From positions 1 to 14,978 of the forward strand of contig JACMJI010000136.1 in assembly GCA_014380705.1 (NCBI GenBank): a stretch of DNA of 14,978 nucleotides, in the 5' to 3' direction. The notes under the pieces are model-generated. The model saw only the letters and a program-made list of their open reading frames with translations, did not search any database and was not told where the DNA came from. The position numbers and the translations under genes were made by a program. The DNA is from Gorillibacterium sp. (GTDB lineage: Bacteria > Bacillota > Bacilli > Paenibacillales > NBRC-103111). Shown in pieces: positions 7,021-13,813 of this stretch (the stretch's first letter is position 1; each line of letters opens with the position of its first letter).

Positions 7021-8277
7021 TTGTCTTTAATTGTGATGAAATTCGGAGGCAGCTCCGTGGGTGATGCTGACCGAATGAAGCGGGTTGCCACACGTATCGT
7101 GGAGCGCAAACGTGAAGGAAATCGCTGTGTGGTTGTTGTCTCCGCTATGGGGGATACAACAGACGAATTGATTGATCTGACGAAACAGATTGTTAGCGGT
7201 ACGCCACCTACCCGCGAGATGGATATGCTGCTAAGTACCGGCGAGCAGGTATCAAGTGCCCTTTTATCGATGGCGATCAGTGAGCTTGGGGAGAAGTCGG
7301 TTGCTTTTACTGGCTGGCAAGCGGGGATCCGCACGGAGTCGCTTCATGGCAAAGCTAGAATCACCTCGATTGATCCTAAACGCTTACTTCACTCACTGGA
7401 GAGAGAGAATATTGTGATCATAGCTGGATTCCAAGGCTTGACAGAGGATGGAGAAATTACAACACTTGGCCGCGGTGGCTCGGATACAACGGCAGTTGCT
7501 GTCGCATCTGCGATCAAGGCGGATATTTGCGAAATTTATACCGATGTTGATGGCATTTATTCTACGGATCCTAGAATCGTCAAAGTTGCGAGAAAGCTTA
7601 AAGAAATCTCTTATGATGAGATGTTGGAACTCGCTAATTTAGGAGCTGCTGTTTTGCATCCTAGAGCCGTAGAGTGCGCTAAGCATAACAAAGTTAATCT
7701 CGTTGTTCGTTCAAGCTTTACCCAAAATGAAGGAACCCAAGTGAAGGAGGAAGCCTCTATGGAACAGGGAGTTGTCGTTAGCGGTATCGCCTATGATAAA
7801 AACGTTGCACGCATTAGTATCTTAGGAGTACCCGAGCGGCCAGGTCAGCTTGCTACGGTTTTTACGGCACTAGCTAACGAGAAGATCGACGTGGATATCA
7901 TCGTTCAGAGTGGGGTTGTTAAGGGCCTTGCGGAATTTTCTTTTTCTCTCTCCGCTGCTGATCTTGATCGGGCAGTTGCTGTCATTGAAAGCACTCGCTC
8001 CGTCGTTGGTTTTCGTGAATTGACATCGGAAAATAATCTCGTAAAGGTGTCCATCGTGGGAGCCGGGATGGTTAGTACGCCAGGTGTTGCCGCCAAAATG
8101 TTTGCTACGATCTCAGACCTTGGTATCACGATTAATATGGTCAGTACCTCCGAGATCAAGACCTCTTGTGTAATTGATGGTTCCAGACTTAATGATGTCA
8201 TTCTTGCACTTCATACAGCTTATGACCTCGATACGGATTCTACTGTTTTTGTCGGTGGTAAAGCCGAACGCAGGTAA
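7021..8277 (+). CDS. lysC: Aspartate kinase, LysC type (alpha subunit)
   Basis: Phosphorylates L-aspartate to open the aspartate pathway (lysine, diaminopimelate for the cell wall, dipicolinate for spores, threonine, methionine). The 418-residue product has the kinase motif MKFGGSSVG near the N-terminus, STGEQV, TGWQAGIRTE and GRGGSDTTA (150-158). Two ACT domains follow (about 264-330 and 342-405) and include VSTSEIK. It resembles B. subtilis lysine-sensitive LysC more than DapG, so lysine-type feedback control is likely. I choose TTG 7021: AAGGAG (7005-7010) lies 10 nt upstream and the product then starts as LysC proteins do. ATG 6988 would place that ribosome binding site inside the gene. 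An internal start for a beta subunit is listed separately. No lysine riboswitch or clear promoter is seen upstream. Confidence 0.95.
   Translation: MSLIVMKFGGSSVGDADRMKRVATRIVERKREGNRCVVVVSAMGDTTDELIDLTKQIVSGTPPTREMDMLLSTGEQVSSALLSMAISELGEKSVAFTGWQAGIRTESLHGKARITSIDPKRLLHSLERENIVIIAGFQGLTEDGEITTLGRGGSDTTAVAVASAIKADICEIYTDVDGIYSTDPRIVKVARKLKEISYDEMLELANLGAAVLHPRAVECAKHNKVNLVVRSSFTQNEGTQVKEEASMEQGVVVSGIAYDKNVARISILGVPERPGQLATVFTALANEKIDVDIIVQSGVVKGLAEFSFSLSAADLDRAVAVIESTRSVVGFRELTSENNLVKVSIVGAGMVSTPGVAAKMFATISDLGITINMVSTSEIKTSCVIDGSRLNDVILALHTAYDLDTDSTVFVGGKAERR
7759..8277 (+). CDS. lysC: Internal in-frame start: aspartate kinase beta subunit
   Basis: Within lysC, ATG 7759 is preceded by a full AAGGAGG (7744-7750) with an 8-nt spacer, as good as any ribosome binding site in the window. 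Translation in frame from here would give 172 residues starting MEQGVVVSGIAYD and containing both ACT domains but no kinase domain. B. subtilis aspartokinase II is known to consist of alpha and beta subunits made from one gene by an equivalent internal start, and the surrounding residues (EEASMEQ, against EESSMEQ recalled in B. subtilis) correspond. The beta chain would pair with alpha as a regulatory partner. Its production here is inferred from the site and the precedent. Confidence 0.8.
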   Translation: MEQGVVVSGIAYDKNVARISILGVPERPGQLATVFTALANEKIDVDIIVQSGVVKGLAEFSFSLSAADLDRAVAVIESTRSVVGFRELTSENNLVKVSIVGAGMVSTPGVAAKMFATISDLGITINMVSTSEIKTSCVIDGSRLNDVILALHTAYDLDTDSTVFVGGKAERR

Positions 8278-8311
8278 TCTTATCACGCCGTCATCATGTC
8301 TTATCATAGAT

Positions 8312-8362
8312 AACACTTCAATGCCGACTGGCTTGCTGCCAGAGGCTTTGAAGTGTTTTTTT
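8312..8362 (+). terminator. Intrinsic terminator of lysC
   Basis: A perfect 10-bp stem AACACTTCAA (8312-8321) with TTGAAGTGTT (8348-8357) continues through a T/T mismatch into GCC/GGC and an inner CTGGC/GCCAG hairpin. It is followed by an uninterrupted T run ending at 8362, where the stop codon of the converging DUF441 gene begins. There is no T-tract on the minus-strand side. Confidence 0.92.
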
Positions 8363-8820
8363 CATTGTCCAAAGATGAACTGAAAAGCTTTCATGAGCAT
8401 CGCGGTTAAACCGGCCGCAAGAAGAGGGCCTACTGGAACGCCTTTAAGAAAAATGATGCCAAAAATCGAACCGAAGACTAAACCAACGACAATCTGTGGG
8501 TCTAACTTTAGCAGCTCGAGTCCACGACCATTTAAATAAGCAGCAGTTGCTCCACCGACAAGGGCAAATACTCCCGGAACACTCATGATCACGGACCCTA
8601 TATCCTTCATGGAGATCTTTCCGTTGGCGAATGGAACCAAAATTCCAATCGTGAGAAAGAGCAGACCCATTTCAAGACCTCTTCGCTCCAAGGTTGGAAA
8701 AAAACGATCCAAGCTGAGTAGCTTGACCACAAGCAGCACACAGGCGGCTACTGTAATGATGTGCGATCGCCCGGCAAGCCCCACCAAAATTAAGATAAGT
8801 AAAATGTAATTACCATTCAT
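8362..8820 (-). CDS. UPF0756/DUF441 membrane protein (YtwI-like)
   Basis: A 152-residue, very hydrophobic protein with about four to five transmembrane helices covering nearly the whole chain. It matches recalled B. subtilis YtwI in pattern: an N-terminal LLLI-rich helix, VLLVVKLLSLD, the LVPFANGKIS segment, then GLVFGSIFGI and GVPVGPLLAAGL near the C-terminus. The molecular function of the family is unknown. ATG 8820 follows GAGGTG by about 8 nt. It is transcribed alone toward lysC and is divergent from spoIIIA. In B. subtilis the homologue lies elsewhere, so this position is a difference from that layout. Confidence 0.88.
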   Translation of the reverse strand: MNGNYILLILILVGLAGRSHIITVAACVLLVVKLLSLDRFFPTLERRGLEMGLLFLTIGILVPFANGKISMKDIGSVIMSVPGVFALVGGATAAYLNGRGLELLKLDPQIVVGLVFGSIFGIIFLKGVPVGPLLAAGLTAMLMKAFQFIFGQ

Positions 8821-8953
8821 GTCCTAATCACCTCTATCAAACGTAAGCCCTTTGCTCATTAAACACGACAATAGGGCTATCGCTTACATAAATATGCCAT
8901 CATCCCATGGATAAGAAGCTAAAACTTTCTGATTGGATAAAAAATTGAGAGAG

Positions 8954-8981
8954 TCATATTTTTACCGTACAAGCATATAGT
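8954..8981 (+). promoter_or_regulatory. Sigma-E promoter of the spoIIIA operon
   Basis: TCATATT (8954-8960) matches the sigma-E -35 consensus KMATATT exactly. CATATAGT (8974-8981) matches 6 of 8 positions of the -10 consensus CATACAMT, with a 13-nt spacer. It lies 33 nt upstream of the spoIIIAA start. This agrees with mother-cell expression of spoIIIA under sigma-E in B. subtilis. Confidence 0.82.
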
Positions 8982-9014
8982 TGAACAAGATAATCGAAAA
9001 AGGGAGGGACGGAT

Positions 9015-10004
9015 ATGCCGGATAGCATCTTGGATATGCTGCCGACAGGACTAAAGACCGTCCTCACTAAGCTGCCACAAGGTGTGCTGGCACAGCTTGA
9101 GGAAATTCGGGTACGGGAAGGTAGATCACTAGAGATTTTATATGGGGGAGGGAGCAGCTTTCCCGCTGCGGATGGAACCCTTAGTAGAAATCCCTCTTGT
9201 GCATACACGCCTGGAAGAGAAGATTGTGCCCGATTGCTTGATTTGCTTACACGCCACTCACTGTACAGCTTTGAGGAAGAGCTTCGACGGGGATTCATTA
9301 CAGTCGCTGGTGGTCATCGTGTCGGGTTGGCAGGACGAACGATCCTAGAGGCTGGGAAGGTCAGACTGATTCGGGATGTATCTGGCTTTAACATCCGGAT
9401 CGCTCGACAGGTAAAGGGCTGTGGTGCCGCTGTTCTTCCGCAGCTTTTGGATAAGGATTCCGGCACGATTCATCACACCTTGGTCGTATCTCCACCTCAG
9501 CAAGGCAAAACCACTTTAATTCGCGACCTGATTCGGATGTTGAGCGAAGGCTCCAGTGGGCTTAAAAGCAGTCTGAAGGTTGCAGTTATTGATGAACGAT
9601 CAGAAATTGCCGCATGTGTAAGGGGTGTTCCCACGTTTGATCTTGGCCCTAGGACAGACGTCATGGATGGATGCCCAAAAGCAGAAGGAATGATGATGAT
9701 GATTCGTTCAATGTCACCGGAGGTGATTGCGGTTGATGAAATCGGGACCCTGCAGGATGCTGACGCCGTTTGGGAAGCCATGAATGCGGGGATACGAGTG
9801 ATTGCTACAGCTCATGGACGTAATCTGCAAGAGGTGAAGAGCCGGCCCGCACTCAAGCAGCTGCTGGATGGAGATTATTTTACCAAGATGGTACTGCTAA
9901 CGCGTCAAAAGCAATCCTTCATGGCTAGTGTAAGTGATCTGAGAGTTGCCAAGCATCAGGCAAGATCGCCGGATGTCATCACCTACGGTGGCTCACCATG
10001 TTAA
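9015..10004 (+). CDS. spoIIIAA: Stage III sporulation ATPase SpoIIIAA
   Basis: Cytosolic secretion-type ATPase on the mother-cell side, thought to energise the SpoIIIA-SpoIIQ channel between mother cell and forespore. The 329-residue length is close to B. subtilis (about 307). The N-terminal domain carries EEIRVREGRSLE (29-40) and GGHRVGLAGR (99-108). The ATPase core has a P-loop SPPQQGKTT (159-167), VIDERSEIAA (191-200), GVPTFDLGPRTDV, the run of four methionines typical of this region, and Walker B VIAVDEIGT with D241 and E242, then ATAHGRN. The first P-loop glycine is serine here, but the essential GKTT is intact. ATG 9015 follows GGGAGGG by 7 nt. First gene of the operon; the stop overlaps the next start. 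Confidence 0.96.
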   Translation: MPDSILDMLPTGLKTVLTKLPQGVLAQLEEIRVREGRSLEILYGGGSSFPAADGTLSRNPSCAYTPGREDCARLLDLLTRHSLYSFEEELRRGFITVAGGHRVGLAGRTILEAGKVRLIRDVSGFNIRIARQVKGCGAAVLPQLLDKDSGTIHHTLVVSPPQQGKTTLIRDLIRMLSEGSSGLKSSLKVAVIDERSEIAACVRGVPTFDLGPRTDVMDGCPKAEGMMMMIRSMSPEVIAVDEIGTLQDADAVWEAMNAGIRVIATAHGRNLQEVKSRPALKQLLDGDYFTKMVLLTRQKQSFMASVSDLRVAKHQARSPDVITYGGSPC

Positions 10005-10519
10005 GAATACTCGGGGCTGTGCTCCTATTGATATCGGGGGCCATGATTGGACTCTACCAATCCATGCGGCTCGCTTCACGGCCACGCCAAATCCGCCAGC
10101 TATCCTTAGCACTCCAGCGGTTGGAAACCGAAATCCTTTATGGCTCGACTCCTCTGCCTGAAGCACTGCGTTCAGCCAGTATACCACTCTCCTACCCGGT
10201 CTCGAATCTGTTCCTTGACGCTGCACAGGGGATGTCAAGCATCACGTCGGGGGTGTCTGCCGCAGAAAGCTGGAACAAAGCAATAACACAGGGCTGGAAG
10301 CTTACATTTATGAAGGATCCCGAGCGAGAAGCGCTGCACCAATTCGGCTCAACACTTGGGATATCCGACGCAGAAGATCAAGTGAAGCATATTCGTCTTG
10401 CCATTAGCCATCTGCTTATCGAGGAACGCAATGCTATAGAAGATGAAAAGCAATATGGAAAGCTTTGGAGAAGCCTAAGTATTCTGGGGTCGGCTCTCAT
10501 TGTCGTCATTATGTTTTAG
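9998..10519 (+). CDS. spoIIIAB: Stage III sporulation protein SpoIIIAB
   Basis: Membrane-anchored component of the SpoIIIA complex, structurally related to the GspF platform proteins of type II secretion and thought to couple the SpoIIIAA ATPase to the membrane. The 173-residue length matches B. subtilis (171). An N-terminal hydrophobic segment (3-22) is followed by the conserved RPRQIRQL-LALQRLETEI stretch, a helical cytosolic domain with QFGSTLGISD, and a C-terminal hydrophobic anchor (about 158-173). ATG 9998 overlaps the spoIIIAA stop by 7 nt (ATGTTAA), so translation is probably coupled. Confidence 0.95.
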   Translation: MLRILGAVLLLISGAMIGLYQSMRLASRPRQIRQLSLALQRLETEILYGSTPLPEALRSASIPLSYPVSNLFLDAAQGMSSITSGVSAAESWNKAITQGWKLTFMKDPEREALHQFGSTLGISDAEDQVKHIRLAISHLLIEERNAIEDEKQYGKLWRSLSILGSALIVVIMF

Positions 10520-10532
10520 ACTGGGGTGCCAC

Positions 10533-10736
10533 ATGAGTATCGATGTCGATGCGATCTTTCAAATAGCCGGGATTGGCATCATCATTGCAATGATCCACAC
10601 CGTGCTTAAGCAGATGGGCAAGGAAGATATGGCCCATTGGGTGACGCTGATCGGGTTTGTCGTTGTCCTGTTTATGGTTGTTAATATGCTGAGCACATTG
10701 TTTCGGGAAATCAAAACCATTTTTCTCTTTCAGTAG
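10533..10736 (+). CDS. spoIIIAC: Stage III sporulation protein SpoIIIAC
   Basis: A 67-residue integral membrane protein with two helices (about 8-26 and 36-55), the size of B. subtilis SpoIIIAC (68). The hallmark FQIAGIGIIIA, the loop KQMGKEDMAHWVTLIGF and the C-terminal IFLFQ are all present. It is part of the membrane core of the channel. ATG 10533 follows GGGGTG by 4-5 nt; the frame is open to 10500, but that would overlap spoIIIAB and add unrelated residues. The gap to spoIIIAB is 13 nt. Confidence 0.94.
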   Translation: MSIDVDAIFQIAGIGIIIAMIHTVLKQMGKEDMAHWVTLIGFVVVLFMVVNMLSTLFREIKTIFLFQ

Positions 10737-10745
10737 GTGGATGAA

Positions 10746-11135
10746 TTGGAAATTGTACAGCTTATCGGAATTGCGTTCATTGCTACCGTCCTCATTCTGA
10801 TTCTGAAGGAACAAAAACCGATATTTGCCTTCTTACTGGCGACCTTTACTGGCATCATGATCTTTCTATATCTGCTTGGTAAGATCTCATCCGTGATCCA
10901 TGTGCTTGAGGATTTGGCAGCACGTTCCGATGTTAAACCTGTATTTTTTAAAACGATACTGAAGATTATTGGGATTGCCTATATCGCAGAATTTGGTGCA
11001 CAGATCGTTCGGGATGCCGGGCAGGAGGCCATTGCCTCAAAGATTGAGATGGCCGGTAAAATACTCATCATGGTGCTTGCGATTCCCATCATTACAGTTA
11101 TTGTCGAGACAGTAATTCGGCTCATCCCGGCTTAG
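10746..11135 (+). CDS. spoIIIAD: Stage III sporulation protein SpoIIIAD
   Basis: Integral membrane protein of the channel core, homologous to SpoIIIAC in its first part. The conserved block ILKEQKPIFAFLLATF is near the N-terminus. The most conserved stretch, TILKIIGIAYIAEFGAQI-RDAG and IASKIEMAGKILI, lies in the second half, with three to four hydrophobic segments overall. Start choice: GTG 10737 directly abuts the spoIIIAC stop but has no ribosome binding site. TTG 10746 has AGGTG 6 nt upstream and gives 129 aa starting MEIVQLIG, like B. subtilis MQIDIVQIVG (133 aa). I prefer 10746; the alternative adds three residues. Confidence 0.92.
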   Translation: MEIVQLIGIAFIATVLILILKEQKPIFAFLLATFTGIMIFLYLLGKISSVIHVLEDLAARSDVKPVFFKTILKIIGIAYIAEFGAQIVRDAGQEAIASKIEMAGKILIMVLAIPIITVIVETVIRLIPA

Positions 11136-11173
11136 TGAATTTAGGAACTAAATTGTAACGGAGGCTGATCAGG

Positions 11174-12343
11174 ATGCGCACGCGCATGAAACCGCTGCTG
11201 GTCATGGTCATCCTGTTCGCGCTTCTCTCTGCGGGACAGGCATTCGCTGCAACTCCAACGAATGCAAACATCCAGCAGTCGAACAAGCTTCCAACGGAAG
11301 GTGTTGAAGCTTACTGGGATCAGTTAACGAGGGATTATGGCGGATATTTCCCGGACAATACTACACCGACCTTTAAAGAAATGATGACATCAGGAGGCGG
11401 CTTCAAATTTAAGAATGTGCTCACCGCCCTATTGCGTTACTTCTTTCACGAGATTGTTGTCAATGGTAAACTGCTTGCCACTATCGTTGCCCTTTCCGTG
11501 TTCAGTATGATTCTCGAGACCATGCAGACAGCTTTCGAGAAACAAGCCGTTAGTAAGGTCGCCTATTCCATTTGTTACCTTGTCGTGATGGTGCTGGCAG
11601 TGAATAGCTTTGATGTGGGAATCGGATATGCCAAGTATGCTATCGGGAATATGGTTCATTTTATGATGGCGATTGTGCCGCTCCTATTATCGCTATTAGC
11701 TTCTATGGGAAACATTGCCTCCGTTACCGTGCTGCATCCGTTTATTATTTTCATGATCCATACCGTCAGCACCTTAATCTATACGATTATTTTTCCGCTC
11801 CTGTTCTTCTCGACTTTATTAAGTATCGTAAGCTCGCTTAGTGAGCGTTATAAGGTTACCCAGCTGGCGAAGCTTATGCGCAATACTGCAATTGGAATCT
11901 TAGGGTTATCGGTTGCCGTTTTCTTAGGCGTTATTTCCGTACAGGGGACCGTAAGCTCCGTAACGGATGGAGTTACACTTCGGGCCGCTAAGTATGTGGC
12001 TGGGAACTTCATTCCTGTCGTAGGTCGGATGTTTACCGATGCTTCTGATACGGTGATTGGAGCATCCCTGCTGGTTAAGAATACGATTGGGCTTGCTGGC
12101 GTAATTGTTCTGATTCTAATATGTGCCTTCCCAGCACTTAAAATATTAGCTTTAGCTATCATTTATCAGCTTGCTGCTGCGGTTATTCAACCACTAGGTG
12201 GAAGTCCGATTGGAACCTGTTTGCAGGTTATTGGCAAGAACATGATGTATGTATTTGCTGCTCTCGCCGCAGTAGGGCTTATGTTTTTCCTAGCGGTTAC
12301 GATCATGATAGCTGCCGGAAATGTATCACTCATGATGAGGTGA
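11174..12343 (+). CDS. spoIIIAE: Stage III sporulation protein SpoIIIAE
   Basis: Large polytopic membrane protein of the SpoIIIA complex, 389 residues (about 399 in B. subtilis). A classical signal peptide (MRTRMK, hydrophobic 7-20, AFA cleavage site at 23-25) precedes an extracytoplasmic segment of about 65 residues. Some six to eight hydrophobic segments follow. Conserved parts include VNGKLLATIVALSVF, LETMQTAFEK, AIVPLLLSLLASMGN, LSERYKVTQLAK-MR, QGTVSSVTDGVTLRAAKY and FIPVVGRMFTDASDTVIG. ATG 11174 follows GGAGG by about 9 nt; the 38-nt gap after spoIIIAD is one of the larger spacings in the operon. Confidence 0.96.
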   Translation: MRTRMKPLLVMVILFALLSAGQAFAATPTNANIQQSNKLPTEGVEAYWDQLTRDYGGYFPDNTTPTFKEMMTSGGGFKFKNVLTALLRYFFHEIVVNGKLLATIVALSVFSMILETMQTAFEKQAVSKVAYSICYLVVMVLAVNSFDVGIGYAKYAIGNMVHFMMAIVPLLLSLLASMGNIASVTVLHPFIIFMIHTVSTLIYTIIFPLLFFSTLLSIVSSLSERYKVTQLAKLMRNTAIGILGLSVAVFLGVISVQGTVSSVTDGVTLRAAKYVAGNFIPVVGRMFTDASDTVIGASLLVKNTIGLAGVIVLILICAFPALKILALAIIYQLAAAVIQPLGGSPIGTCLQVIGKNMMYVFAALAAVGLMFFLAVTIMIAAGNVSLMMR

Positions 12344-12356
12344 AGGAGGTTAGCGG

Positions 12357-13088
12357 ATGCAATGGCTGAGCGGATGGCTGAAGGAAATTGTCGTAATCAT
12401 TCTCATCGCGTCATTTGCAGATTTGCTCCTTCCCAGCAAAACCATGCAGCGCTATGTGAAAACGGTAATCGGTCTTTTCCTGCTCATGCTGCTCCTCTCG
12501 CCTGTGCTTCGGTTGTTTCAGATGAATTGGGATACAGATAAGCTTCTGCAAGTTATGAACAACCAACAGAATACATCCGTTTTCAGTCAAAACAGTAACA
12601 TCCAAGCCGTAAATTACGCAAGCCTGAATGCGATTCTGCAAGAAGGAGAACGGCTCAAGGCTGCTGATGATGCTTCAGCAAGAAAGCTTGTGGAGGAGCG
12701 GTTAGCTGAATCCTTACGACTTGGCATTGAGAGCCGATTTGATGAACAGGTGGTACAAGTTTCGGTCAGTACGGCAATAAATAAAGATCAAAGATTGGTT
12801 GTCAAAAATGTCACTGTGCTGTTGGCCACACATTCATCGGTTAAGAAAAAGCAAGGCTCCAGCATTGCGGCAATTGAACCCATTGTTCCGGTTGCACAGA
12901 TAGCACCGATAACAATAAACACCAATGATGAAGACCAATATTCACAAGTTTCTCGAGAGGCCGCCGCAGAGAAAGATATTAAACAAACCTATGAGAGCGA
13001 GAACCTCACAGCCATTAACTCACTTATCCGTGATCAATGGCAGATTGATCCAAGCGCCATAATGATTAAGCGCCAAAAAGAGCAATAA
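12357..13088 (+). CDS. spoIIIAF: Stage III sporulation protein SpoIIIAF
   Basis: Two N-terminal membrane helices (about 8-26 and 36-53) are followed by a soluble extracytoplasmic domain of the ring-building type shared with SpoIIIAG and SpoIIIAH. The conserved start is WLKEIVVIILIASFADLLLP with MQRYVK between the helices. The soluble domain has VSVSTAINKDQRLVVKNVTV, and the C-terminus DQWQIDPSAIMIKRQ is typical of the family end. At 243 residues it is longer than recalled B. subtilis SpoIIIAF (about 206); the extra length seems to lie in a variable region around 160-210. ATG 12357 follows AAGGAGG by about 8 nt. Confidence 0.93.
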   Translation: MQWLSGWLKEIVVIILIASFADLLLPSKTMQRYVKTVIGLFLLMLLLSPVLRLFQMNWDTDKLLQVMNNQQNTSVFSQNSNIQAVNYASLNAILQEGERLKAADDASARKLVEERLAESLRLGIESRFDEQVVQVSVSTAINKDQRLVVKNVTVLLATHSSVKKKQGSSIAAIEPIVPVAQIAPITINTNDEDQYSQVSREAAAEKDIKQTYESENLTAINSLIRDQWQIDPSAIMIKRQKEQ

Positions 13089-13114
13089 CGGATGTATGGG
13101 GGTGTATAAAAGCC

Positions 13115-13762
13115 ATGATTAAATGGAATAAATGGTTGGAGAATTTGCCGGGAGTAGGATCAAAGGGAGATCTCAGAAAACCACACTTTTACCGCTGGTT
13201 GGTTCTACTTGGGCTAGCAGGGGCTTTACTGATGGTGCTAAATCAAGTAACGGTAAAAACAGTTGATCCAATCGGGACGGGCAGGGCATCGCCAGTTCAG
13301 GGGGATGGGCCCGTTGCTCCAGTGCTTGGAGGAGAGGGCAATAAGGAAAAAGCTACTTTTCGTGAATATGAGCAGGCTTATGAGTCTGAACTAAAAGAGC
13401 TTTTGCAGAAAATTGTCGGAGTCGGTATGGTGGAGGTTTTGGTGACGATTGATTCCACAGAGGAGCTCGTTGTTGAAAAGTCGCTCAAGCAGACTCGACA
13501 GACGACCAATGAGAAGGACCAAATGGGGGCAGTAAGGCAGATAACAGACATCACAAACAGTGGCGAAGTTGTCCTCTACCAGGTAGCAAACGGCGATCAA
13601 ACTCCAGTGATTATCAAATATATCAAACCCAAAATCAGGGGAGTCGCTGTAGTCGCAGAGGGTGCAGAGAATTTAACAGTAAAAAAATTGCTGCTGGAGG
13701 CTGTGGAGCGGGGGCTCGATGTTCCGATGAACCGAATTTCCATTCTTCCCCGCAAGCGCTAA
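13115..13762 (+). CDS. spoIIIAG: Stage III sporulation protein SpoIIIAG
   Basis: Single-pass membrane protein whose extracytoplasmic domain forms a large ring resembling secretion-system rings, the conduit of the channel. The 215 residues contain a membrane helix at 28-44, a short linker and YESELKELLQKIVGVGMVEVLVTIDSTEE (a beta-rich start of the ring domain). A variable insertion follows, then VIIKYIKPKIRGVAVVAEGA and the terminal ring-building motif ending with MNRISILPRK. The ATG at 13115 follows GGGGGTG by 10 nt. Length is close to B. subtilis (229). Confidence 0.95.
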   Translation: MIKWNKWLENLPGVGSKGDLRKPHFYRWLVLLGLAGALLMVLNQVTVKTVDPIGTGRASPVQGDGPVAPVLGGEGNKEKATFREYEQAYESELKELLQKIVGVGMVEVLVTIDSTEELVVEKSLKQTRQTTNEKDQMGAVRQITDITNSGEVVLYQVANGDQTPVIIKYIKPKIRGVAVVAEGAENLTVKKLLLEAVERGLDVPMNRISILPRKR

Positions 13763-13770
13763 TGAATAGG

Positions 13771-13789
13771 TTCGCCGGAAACCGGCGGA
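13771..13789 (+). other. GC hairpin between spoIIIAG and spoIIIAH
   Basis: TTCGCCGG (13771-13778) pairs with CCGGCGGA (13782-13789) around an AAA loop; six central pairs are perfect G/C. It is followed by A residues, not T, so it is not an intrinsic terminator. It sits 8 nt after the spoIIIAG stop and just ahead of the AGAGGAGG of spoIIIAH (13797-13804). Possible roles are mRNA stabilisation or keeping spoIIIAH translation independent of spoIIIAG. Confidence 0.6.
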
Positions 13790-13813
13790 AAAACCAAGAG
13801 GAGGATATGAACA

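Noticed and set aside
7905..8316. Minus-strand open frames opposite lysC
   Set aside because: Antisense shadows of lysC coding bias, without start signals.
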